In this document: positions 25,736 to 35,690 of the stretch, one piece after another
How the letters are laid out: the number at the start of each line of letters is the position of its first letter
Numbering within the stretch: position 1 is the stretch's first letter
NCBI GenBank assembly: GCA_038501195.1
Contig: JBBPUQ010000002.1
Span: 6,091,001-6,155,000, forward strand
DNA length: 64,000 nucleotides
Source: Nemania diffusa
Taxonomy: Eukaryota > Ascomycota > Sordariomycetes > Xylariales > Xylariaceae
Reading direction: 5' to 3'
Notes under the pieces: model-generated
What the model was told of the DNA's origin: nothing
Database searches by the model: none
The model's input: only the letters and a program-made list of their open reading frames with translations
Made by a program: the position numbers and the translations under genes

Positions 25736-26300
25736 CCAGGTGTGACCGAGGGGTCGAGAGGGTCAGGGGTCCAAAGAGGTCAAGGGTCGTCGACAGGGCC
25801 CTAGGGGGTCTAGGAGGTCCTAGGGGGTCGAGGGGTCAAGAGGGGTCGACAGGGCCCTAGGAGGTCTAGAGGGTCTAGGAGGTCCTAGGGGGTCGAGAGT
25901 GGTCGAGAGGGTAAAAGCGTACAGGTAAAATACCTATCCGAAGGGTCCTTTTTACGCAGAAGTGCCAGAATAGCTTTTTCTGGCACCGCTCTAGGAAAAA
26001 GGAGGTCGTACGGACTGTCCTAGGGACAGTCCTACTCCTTCTGGAAGGTTTTAACCTTGTCGGTCAACCATACAGGTCGTACGGCTATATTTGGTGCTTT
26101 GTACCGAGGGGGGGGGGGGGGGGGGTCCGGGAGGGGGGTCGGGAGGGGGGTCGAGGAGGGTCGAGGACCAAGGGGGGTCAAAAGGGGTCGAAGAATCAAG
26201 GGGTCAAGGGGGTCCCAAAGGGTCCTTTTTCGAAGCCCTGCGAGGCCCTAGGAGGTCGAAGGGGTCCTAGGGGGGTCGAGAGGGTCCGAGAGGGTCTTAG
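25736..26300. repeat. GGGTC-rich minisatellite
   Basis: Many short imperfect units such as AGGGGTC, GGGTCGAGAGGGTC and AGGTCCTAGGGGGTCGA. They occur in two stretches (25736-25915 and 26105-26300) separated by non-repetitive DNA, with an 18-nt G run at 26108-26125. Strongly G-rich on the plus strand. Confidence 0.65.
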
Positions 26301-26309
26301 GGGGTCCTG

Positions 26310-26520
26310 TTGACTGGTCTTCGACCTGGTCAATTGGCTAGTCGCGGACCTGGTCAGGTGACTGGTCCCTAGGCTGGTCAGGTGACTAGTCCCTAGACTG
26401 GTCAATTGACTGGTCCTAGGTCCAGTCAGGTGACTGGTTGGTCGACTGGCTAGCCGATTGACTGGCCGACTGACTGGTTGATTGACTGGTCTCAACCCTA
26501 GTCGGATGGTTGGTCGACGA
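26310..26520. repeat. GACTGGTC-type minisatellite
   Basis: Repeated units resembling GGTCAGGTGACTGGTCCCTA and GGTCAATTGACTGGTC, with period varying around 16-28 bp. A weak open frame on the minus strand (26196-26603) is only the translation of these repeats. Confidence 0.6.
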
Positions 26521-26615
26521 TATAGTAGCTTGTCGACCAAAGAGGAGTAGGGGGGGGGGGGGTGTCGACGTCGGTCTAAGTAATACATCGACCGTTTTAT
26601 CAATTCGTTGTACGA

Positions 26616-26970
26616 AAATTACCAGCTATTGCGGAAGAAACTTCAACTTCGCAATAAGTAGATCTTTTTAGTCCGAATCGTTGATTCTACGCTTTTTCGT
26701 ACGTTAGTTTCCAAGGTTGTGACAGGCCGAGGGGGTAGGTGTACAAAGAGGTTGTCGGTATTTGACAGTTTTGTCCGGCCGAATTTGGTCGGAAGTCGAC
26801 TCTGCCCTGTAGAATTGTCGAAGGGGGTATAAGAAGTTGCGAAATGGCTCGCTGTATCGTTGACTTTTGTACGAAAATTACCAGCTATTGCGAAAAAGTT
26901 ACTTGACCTTGCAATAAGTAAGTTTTTTTATGTTCGACAGTTAATTCAACCTTTTTTTGCTTGCTAACCG
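26616..26970. repeat. Duplicated module inside the LTR element
   Basis: TTGTACGAAAATTACCAGCT begins two copies (about 26608-26710 and about 26869-26975). Each continues through TATTGCG...GCAATAAGTA, a run of T, and a TTCGACAGTTAATTC / CCGAATCGTTGATTC region. The copies are about 255 bp apart and diverged. Confidence 0.55.
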
Positions 26971-27092
26971 AATAGTAGTTCACTTTGGTTGTACGAAGTC
27001 AAAAATATAGCGCCAGAAGCCGTTTTTAACAGCGGCCAGTTTCTGTCTTTTCAATCTTGCTAATCTGTAGTCGCCAGTAGACTACTAATCAG

Positions 27093-27356
27093 TATCGATT
27101 AGCTGTACTACTAACGGGAGTATATCGTACAGGGCATGCCTACTGAACGCCGAAAAAGGTCACAGGATTTCCGAATCAATGGTCGAAAATACTGTATTCT
27201 GTAAGTCTAGGTTTGTAGGGGTCTTGGTTACAGTATAAGTTATATAGGTCCGTGCAGGTCACGTGCTGTACAGTTGACTGGACTGTACGTCTACAGTACT
27301 GTCAACTGTAGGCTGTACGTACTGCGTACGCAGTACGTACGACTATTGGACCAACA
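27093..27356. repeat. Right LTR of the 1,990-bp element
   Basis: 264 bp, TATCGATTAG...GGACCAACA, colinear with 25367-25630 without gaps by eye. Confidence 0.82.
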
Positions 27357-30300
27357 TAATAATTATTATATAATTAAAAAAAAATTAATATATATATACT
27401 ATAATAGTAATAATAGCAATAGTAATAGTAATAATATTAATATTAATATTAGTATTAGTATTAATATTAATATTAATATTAAAAAAAAAAAAAAAAAATA
27501 TAAAAAAAAATAAAAATATAATATTTATATAAAAGTTAAAATTAATTAAATATATAAATTAATTTATAAATATAAATATATAAATATATTAATATATTTT
27601 TTATATAAAAATTTATAATATTATTATATATATTTGTTATATAATAAATTTATATTTATATAATATTAATATTTAATATAAAGTTTATATATATTATATT
27701 AAATATTATGTTTTAATTAAAAGCTATATATTAAATTATAATAATAAAATCTTTTTTTAGTTTTTTTTATATAATTATTTTTGTTTTTTCTTTTATATAA
27801 TTATTTTTTTTTTTTATTTATATAATAAATTATTTAAATAACAACTTTTATATTTATAAATATATTTTATTTTAATAATATTAAAAATTATATATATAAA
27901 AATATTAAATTAAACTTTTTTATTAGTTTTAATTATTTTAATTATTTAATTTTTTAATTTATTATTATTAAAATTTTAAATAATAATAATAATAACAAAT
28001 AAAATTTATTTTAAAACTTTTATATAAAAGTTAAATTTTAAATTTTATTTTAAAACTTTTATTTAAAACTTAAATTTTAGATTTTATTTTAAAACTTTTA
28101 TATAAAAACTAAATTTTAAATTTTATTTTAAAACTTTTATATAAAAGTTTAATTTTAAATTTTATTTTAAATTATTTATTTTAGTTTTAATTTAAATATA
28201 TATTTTTTTTAATTTATTTTATTATAAATTTTTTATATTTATATAAAGTTAAAATTAATTTTAAAAGTTATATAATTTTAATAATATTATAATATTAATA
28301 TATTAATTAGATTTATAATAATATAAAAAAGTTATAAAAAAAATTAAAAACTATTAAAAAAATTAAATAAAACTTTATATAAAAAATAAAAATTATATAA
28401 AAATTATTTTAAGTTTTTAATATTTATATTATTTTATAAAAAATATTATATTATTATAAAAAAAAAACTTTATTATATAAAAGCATTATTAAATTATATT
28501 AATATTTATTTAATAAATTTATTTATATATTTTATATAATAGTTTAAAAAAAAAAAAAACAACTAGTTTTATAATTTTATATAAAATAAAATTTAAATTT
28601 AATATTTTTAATATTTTAATTATATAAAATATTATATATAAATAATAATAAAAATTAATATTAAAAATATTTTTTTTATTTGAAAATAATAAAACTAATA
28701 TTTTTAATTATATAATAAAAAATTTAATTAAAAACAATAGTTTTTTTTATATATTAATAAATAAAAAAGCTTTTATTATAATATTTATTTTAATATAAAA
28801 AATTTGTTTATTATATAAATATTTTAACTTTAAATTAAAATTTAAAACTAAATTTAAATTTAAATATTTAAAATTATTTATTAATAAATTTTTTAATAAT
28901 TAATTATATAATAAAAATAAAATTTTTAATAATTAATTATATAATAAAATTTTTATTAAAAAAAAAACAAATCTTTTTAAAATTTAAATAAAAAACTTTT
29001 ATATAATTAAAAGTTTAAATTTTTTTATTTAATTTTTTATTAATATTATTAATTATATAAAACAAGTTTATAATATTTTTATATTAGTTTTAAATTTAAA
29101 AAAATTAAAAAATTTTAATTTAATTTTAAAATAAAAATTAAATTTTAAAATTAATTATATAAAAAATTTAAAAATTAATTATATAAAAAATTTAAAAGTT
29201 AATTATATAAAAAGTTTAATTTTTAAATTATATAAATTAAAAAAGTTAATAAAAAATAAAACTTTTTAATAAAAAAAATAAATTATATAATAATTATTTA
29301 ATTATTTATAATTTTATAATTTTATTATATATTAATAAAAAAATTTAATAAAATAAAATTTTTATTTAAATTATTATTTATTTTAAAAAAAAAATAGTTT
29401 TATTATAATATATTTAATTAAATAAATTAATAATTATATAAAAAAAATTAAATATATTTAATATATATATTTTTTAATATTATTAATTAAATATTTAATT
29501 AATAATAAAATTAATACTTTATTAAAATTTATATATTTTTATATATAAAAATAAAAATTTATATAAATTTAAAAATAAAAATATTTATAATTTTTTTTTA
29601 TATAAAAAATTTTATTAAATTTTAAAATTTTAAACTAAATATTATATTATATTTTTATTTCTTTTAAAATAAAAATATTAATTTTAATATTTTTTAAAAA
29701 ATTATTTATTATATAAAATAAAGTTTTTATTTTAAAACTTTTAATTATTAAAATTTTTTAATTAATTTTAAAAATTTTATAAATTTTTATAAATTTTTTA
29801 AAAATAATATATAATTAATTTTTTTATATATAAATAATATAATTTTTTATAATTATATAAAAGTTATAATTTTTATATAAATAATAAATTTATATATTAT
29901 ATATATTATAATAAAGTTTTAATAATTTTTTATTTTTATAAATTTAAAAATTGTTAATTTATTATTATATAAAATTTAATATTAAAATTTTATTTTTTAG
30001 TTTTATATATTTATATTTTATAAATAATATAAAAATAAAAAATTATTTTATTAATAATATTGTTTTATTTTATTTAAATTTTTATATAATATAATAAATT
30101 TATTTGTTTTAATAAAAAAATTTTAAATATTAATAAAAAAAGCAGTTTTATTATTTATATTAATTTAAATAAATAATAATTATATAATTATTTTAAATAT
30201 TATATAAAAAAACTATTTTAATATATTTATAATAATATAAACAATAAATTTAATATAAATTTAAATAATTATATAAAAATAAATATTAATATAAATATAA

Positions 30301-31024
30301 ATTTAATAAATTAATAATTATATAAAAAAAAAAAGTTATTATATAAACTTTAATTTTTATTTTTTAAAACTTTATATATTTATTAAATTTTTATATAAAA
30401 TTTTAATTAAAAATTATATATTTTTTATATTAATAAATAATTAATTAATTTTTTTATTATATAAATTTTAATTAATAATTTTTATAATATTAATAAAACT
30501 AGTTTTTTTTAATAATAATATTAATTTATATTTATATAAATTTATAAAAATAATTTTTATTAAAATTTTATATTATAAAACTTTTTTATATATATTATTT
30601 AAAAAATTTAATTATATATTATATAATTTTATTTTATTTTTTATTTAATCGATATTATTATTTTATATTATTATTTAAATAAATATATTTAATTATATAA
30701 ATAATAATAAAAATTTTAAATTTAATAAAATTATATTAAATAAATTAATTTTTTTAATTTTATATAAAAAAAAAAAACTAAATTTTTAAAAAAATTGCTT
30801 TAAATTAAAATTTAATTAATTAATTAATTAAATTTTAAACTTAAATTTATTATTATAATATATAAAAAATATATTAATAATTTTATTAAATAAATAATTT
30901 ATAAATATTAAAAACAGAAATTTTATTTTTATATAATTTAATAATTTAAATATAAAATTTATTAATATTAAAAACTAAAAATATTTTATAAATATAATAG
31001 CTTTTAAAAATTGATTTTATTAAT
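27357..31024. repeat. RIP-decayed interior of the TIR element, right part
   Basis: About 3.7 kb of A/T DNA with very few G or C, visibly fewer than in the 1-13,800 block. No gene is readable. It includes a poly-A tract after trinucleotide-like AAT runs near 27400-27500 and a tandem repeat of about 40 bp at 28001-28170. Confidence 0.6.
28001..28170. repeat. Tandem repeat of about 40 bp in A+T DNA
   Basis: ATTTTATTTTAAAACTTTTA recurs at about 28001, 28041, 28081, 28120 and (truncated) 28158, joined by TATAAAAG(T/C)TAAATTTTAA. Confidence 0.6.
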
Positions 31025-31120
31025 TGTACAAAGAGATTCTAAGTATAGCGTGCAAAATAAATAGCCAAAAGCCAAAAGCCAAAGCGTTTGTACGTTTGTT
31101 ACTAGTAGTCCTAATGGCCC
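31025..31120 (-). repeat. Right terminal inverted repeat
   Basis: The reverse complement begins GGGCCATTAGGACTACTAGT. The heptamer array (31063-31083) has one unit fewer than the left end. It is followed by CACCGTTATC. Confidence 0.75.
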
Positions 31121-31939
31121 ACCGTTATCAACACTAGTGTTCCTCTAGAGCCGGCAGTTCGACGGGAGTGAAGACGGCGCTTGCCCATTGTCCGAAGTCC
31201 GGGCCGCGAAAGTAAAGGAACGGCACACTGGATCAGAGCTCCCCTTGAAGGCTGTCACGCCTTTTTTTTCTTTTTCTGTCTTTCGTACCTGTAGGATACC
31301 TAATCAAACGTAGAAAAAATTTATGCTTAGAATAGTGAAAATCGTAAGAATCGATGGTTATCGGGGTTTGTATGTAGTATGCATGTCTCGTATTGTCTCG
31401 TATTCATCTATCAAGGCCGCATGTTTTGCTTGTTAATTTCTGGTATATTACTGGTTTGATACTGGCAGCCCTGGGGGAGGTACTTAGGTAAGGAGGTAGT
31501 ATCTGCTACCTAATTACATACTGTAGGCATCACACTGCATCGCTTCGCTTACCGCGTAAGGCTTACCCGAACCCCGAGCGAGACGTGATCTACCGTATCC
31601 TACTTGCTTCAAGATATCATTGACATCTTTGCCGGCTATTTCTATAGGAAATTGGCTCTTTGATGAGGGCGCGGACTACTCGCGCAAGGTCATAACGATC
31701 TGCGAGAGACTGATGTGAGATCGATGGCGCCGTCTTCATACGTCGGCCGTGGAAATGCGCGGAAATCTCCTGTTTGGCGTGCATATAGTGCTATGTGAAA
31801 GAGTTCTATATGTATTATTAAATGACTCTCGCAATACGCGATCACTACTATGCAATCTTAGTAGGAAGTTGCAAAATGGTCATTCATCATATTCATATAT
31901 CCTACAGGCCAAGTATCTAATGCTATGTATCCGTTGGTT
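31121..31939. other. Spacer between transposon end and Ca2+ ATPase 3' end
   Basis: About 820 bp without a supported gene. It contains the 12-bp palindrome AACACTAGTGTT (31130-31141) just outside the transposon and a T/C-rich tract at 31261-31282. Confidence 0.45.
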
Positions 31940-34900
31940 CTATATTCGCCCTTTCTCTAAATCTTCTATTTGTATCGTAGGATTCCCATTTGCACCACCG
32001 GCACCCTCGGATAGTATGATTTCGGGGGTAGTGCACTGCTCAACGAAAGCAGCCTTCTCTGTACGGTCTACGGACATTGCCGAGGGATCCTGTGATGTCT
32101 TGTCACTTTTTGTGTTCCTCTTGAGAACGTTCCCGATCTTGCCGAACAGTCCAGCCAGGACTCTGTACACAGCGACGAAGGGCGCACCAACTGTCCCCGC
32201 AATGATGGCAAACCATTCGTCGGGGAATAGACGGATGAGTACACCCCACGGCAGACATAGGAAAGCTGACACTACACAGATTGCCCATTGGACGCCGTTG
32301 ATCGGTTTGATTTCAAACGCAGCGCCGCCGACGAAAATGATGAGGACTTGGAGTCCCACCATGAGTATCGTGATGCCGATGAAGAATTTGTTGCGATGTA
32401 TGCCTTCGAAGATATTGAACTTGTTATCTAGGCGTCGATTGTTGAACTCGTTGAAAATCTGCATCCACACAAATGTATTGAAGACCATCGTGTCAAGCTC
32501 CAGCTGCTGGGTGGCGTTATTCGCGTCGTACCCTAAGATTCGAGTCCCCGCAAAGTAGAGCACAAATGTTACAACAAGCTGATAGATGGCCTGTCCAATA
32601 ATCATCTTCCACATGTTGATTGTGATAAGGGGGGCGCTCTTCGGCTGAGGCGGGCGGTTCAGGATCTTGTCAGTGGGAGGATCCGTAGCTAGTGCAAGTG
32701 CGGCAAACGTGTCCATGATGAGGTTGACCCAAAGGAGCTGCACGGCTGTCAGAACCGATTTCATGTCAGGATTCGCAACGGCTGAGACGAAGGCAACCAG
32801 GACGGCGGTGATATTGACGGTGACTTGAAACTATTTCTGGTGTCAGTGACTAGGTTCTCCTTGCGATGATGGCGAAGATGAGCATGTCCTCTTTCTTACC
32901 TGAAGGAACTTCTGGACGGCATCGTTGACGGCTCGTCCCCATTTAAGAGCCGTCAGGATAGAAGCGAAGTTGTCGTCCATCAATACAATCTCAGATGCCT
33001 CCTTGGCAACCTCGGTGCCACACACCCCCATCGAGAAACCTACATCGGCTGTCTTCAAAGCTGGCGCATCGTTGGTTCCGTCGCCGGTAACAGCTACCGT
33101 CTCACCGAGGGCCTTGAGCTTTGCCACCAAGACCCGCTTGTCTTCCGGGGACGAGCGTGCTAGAACTTGGAGTTTCGGGATCTTCTCGTTCATCTCCTCG
33201 TCACTTAGAACTCGGAATGCGGGGCCTTCCATGATGAGCCCATCCGTGTAAATGCCGCACTCGGTGGCGATGGCCTGAGCCGTCACGGCATTGTCTCCAG
33301 TGACCATACGAACCACTACGCCGGCCTCTTGAGCAAGACGGACTGCCTCAGGGACGCCCGGTCTAACAGGATCCTGGATACCGACGACACCAAGCCACGT
33401 TAAGTCCTTGAGTACTGAAGCGACCTGAAGATGACCCTCTTCGATCTCGGCATGAGCGGGTGGCCATGTGGGATAGTCGCGGTAGACGATGCCGATAGTG
33501 CGGAGAGAGTCTCTAGCATATTGGTCGATCGTCGACGTCAGCGCTGAACGTTCGTCACTGGTAAGAGGAGTGGAATCTAGCGTTGTAGCATCGGCCTTGT
33601 GGCTGCAGTAGCTCAGAAGGATTTCCGATGCTCCCTTGACCAATAGTCGGTACTGTGAGTCAACCTTGATAACTGCACCCATACACTTCTTGCCCGAGTC
33701 GAAAGGGATCACGTGGACGGTCTGTACGTTGGCACGGGTTTCAGGAAGTGACTGCATTGCCATATGGTCCTTTGCCCACTGTAGAAGGGCGGTTTCAGTT
33801 TTTGAGCCAATAAACACAAACTGGCCCGCATCCTCGCCTTCGAATGCGGTGGAATTGACCGCCACAGATTGGACCAGAGTATCCTTGGTCTTCTGAGGAA
33901 GCTCAGCTGCCCACTGGGCTACTGTCTTGGACTTGGGGGTCTCATGTTCGGGCTTGACGAAACTTGATTGGCCAAAGGTCCCGGCCACGACCGTCATTCT
34001 ATTCGTGGTCAGGGTTCCAGTCTTGTCCGAGCAAATGGTCGTGGCGTTGCCCATGGTTTCACAGGCGCGTAGCACGCGGACAAGGTTGTTTTCCTTTAGA
34101 AGCCGCTGGGTGGCAAACGCCAAGGCCAGAGTGACAGCGAGGGGCAAACCTTCAGGCACAGCCACCACAATGATGGTGACGGCAACAATGAGAATGTCGA
34201 GGAAGCTGGAGGCCTTCTCGGGTGCAGAGCGGGTATCCCCCGAGAGCCCAGCCAGAAAACGGAACAAGAGGACGAAAAACAGGAGCACGGCTGCGCTTCC
34301 TCCAATTTTCGCGATGGCTATGGCGAGGCGTTCCAGTTTCTTCTGCAAGGGTGTTGCTTCCACATCAGTCTGGACAGACATCATGATTTTGCCGAAGCTA
34401 GAATGCACGCCGACCGATGTGCAGAGGAATGTTCCCACCCCTTCGAGGACTTTGGCTCCGGAGATAATAAAAGGATCGAGGCTTTTAGCGTTGGGGTTCG
34501 GGTTCGAGCTGCCCGATTCTAGCGAAGCCATAACTTGGTCCCCAGGTGTCTTTTTGATGGCGTCGGATTCGCCCGTAGCCGAGGACTCGTCGAATTTCAG
34601 ATCATGACCGTCGATCAAAATACCATCGACTGGCACGAGGTCGCCGGGCTCAAGGTGTAGGACGTCCCCAACGAGAATATCGTGCACGTTGATGATATGC
34701 GACTTACCAGACCGAATGACTTTGATTTCCCTGTCTTCCTTTTTTTCATTTAGTTTAAAAAAAGCCCGTTCCTTTTGCCAGTCGTTTAGTGAGCCCACCA
34801 ACGTGACAATCAGGATGGCTATGATAATCGCCACGCCCTCAACCCAGTCAACAGACGGAGGAGATCCGGGCTCATGCTTCACCCCCAACGTCTCGTAAAG

Positions 34901-35599
34901 ACCAAGTGCCAAGGAGACCACCGCGGCTACCGCTAACAGAATAATGACTTTATCCTGGAATGCAGTCCATATCAGTTTCCATAAGGGGGCAGCCTTTTTT
35001 GCTGGCAGTACGTTTTCCCCATATACCCTCACTCGGTCGATAAAGGCATCAGAGCTAGGATTAGTGGTTTGTTGAGCTGATTCTGGGAATTTATCCGAAG
35101 TCCTCCTGACGGCCTGGTCGAAGGTTACTCTCGATCGAACGGTTGTCTCGTCGAGACTCAGGCCAGCAGTGGTATCGGTCTGCAGGCCATGTTGGATGCC
35201 GGCGAGGCCACCCAGCGCCCGAAATGCAGGTAAAGACTTGGGATTTAATAACTTATTTAGATGTCCTGGACTGAATGCAAAGGGGTTGTCCTCGACGTGG
35301 AAATCGGCTTCCGTGCCAGGGTCGGGACGCAGTGCTGATTCGGGATCTACTGTTCTGACGCTGGAACCGCAGTCGGATTGTGCTGGGGTCAGAAAAGGAT
35401 TGGCCGAGGCAGACGGTGTCAGGAAGGGATTTGACACGTTTGACATAAATGACCCAGCGGGTGTGACGGCCCGAGTCTCGAGGGTGTCGCTTCTCGAACG
35501 AGCACCGGTACCTAGCATAGTTTCGGTGGTGTCACTCCTCGAGCGGACGCGGGTGTCCACCGCGAGAGTAGGCGGCGCCAGGCTATTATTTGTAGCCAT
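31940..35599 (-). CDS. Calcium-transporting P-type ATPase (PMC1/PmcA type)
   Basis: Two exons on the minus strand, 35599-32900 and 32830-31940, with a 69-nt intron (GTAAGA...AATAG), give 1,196 residues, the usual length of fungal vacuolar/PMCA-like pumps. Landmarks in order: a Ser/Thr-rich cytosolic N-tail with repeated RSRSDT; first membrane segments; actuator TGES (about 340); the ion-site helix VAVPEGLPLAVTLALAFAT; phosphorylation site SDKTGTLT (about 525); nucleotide-site KGASE; MVTGDN; and the hinge TGDGTNDAPA (about 838). C-terminal segments follow, including LLWVNLIMDTFAALALATDP, typical of type IIB Ca2+ pumps. It should pump cytosolic Ca2+ into the vacuole or out of the cell. An upstream in-frame stretch rich in I and Y translates the TA microsatellite, so ATG 35599 was chosen. 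Confidence 0.95.
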
Positions 35600-35633
35600 C
35601 GTCGTCAGCGGCCGAGTTTCGTCCCTGTCCGTC

Positions 35634-35690
35634 GATATATACGTATGTATGTGTATATATATATATATATTATATATTTTATATAGATAA
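35634..35690. repeat. TA microsatellite in the Ca2+ ATPase leader
   Basis: Alternating TATA/TGTA tract about 35 bp upstream of the ATG, with a core (TA)n at about 35653-35671. It lies in the likely 5' UTR or core promoter and could vary in length between strains. Confidence 0.7.

Larger units (their letters stand above)
25367..27356. mobile_element. Non-autonomous LTR element (TRIM-like), 1,990 bp
   Basis: Direct repeats of equal length (264 bp, 25367-25630 and 27093-27356) flank a 1,462-bp interior. The left LTR is TG...CA. The right starts TA (a G-to-A change) and ends CA. TAATA precedes the left LTR (25362-25366) and follows the right one (27357-27361). A possible primer-binding site TGGCAACTTTT lies 1 nt after the left LTR (from 25632). 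The interior has no retroviral-type gene and is built largely of GGGTC-type and GACTGGTC-type repeats plus a duplicated module of about 100 bp. It must have been mobilised in trans by another element. By hand count the LTRs differ at about 17 positions, all transitions, so RIP has touched it only lightly. Confidence 0.82.
24514..31120. mobile_element. TIR-bounded DNA transposon with RIP-destroyed interior
   Basis: The ends are inverted copies: 24514-24616 (103 bp) and 31025-31120 (96 bp), both beginning GGGCCATTAGGAC and reaching TGTACA. Apart from one extra TTTTGGC heptamer at the left, the differences I could align are transitions. Between them is nearly pure A/T DNA, interrupted only by a later LTR element (25367-27356). 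Without that insertion and its duplicated 5 bp the element would be about 4.6 kb. Long TIRs fit Mutator-like or other cut-and-paste families. The target duplication is unclear: GCCATCAAC (24499-24507) and GTTATCAAC (31124-31132) match except for two C/T sites but do not abut the TIRs symmetrically. No transposase is readable. Confidence 0.72.

Noticed and set aside
25736..26520. Repeat array considered as a CRISPR-like array
   Set aside because: Units are contiguous and variable with no unique spacers, and the genome is fungal.
26196..26603. 135-residue minus-strand frame rich in Thr, Ser and Arg
   Set aside because: It is the translation of the GACTGGTC minisatellite in the small LTR element.
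33927..34607. 226-residue plus-strand frame opposite the Ca2+ ATPase
   Set aside because: A shadow of the ATPase reading frame on the other strand with no motif of its own.
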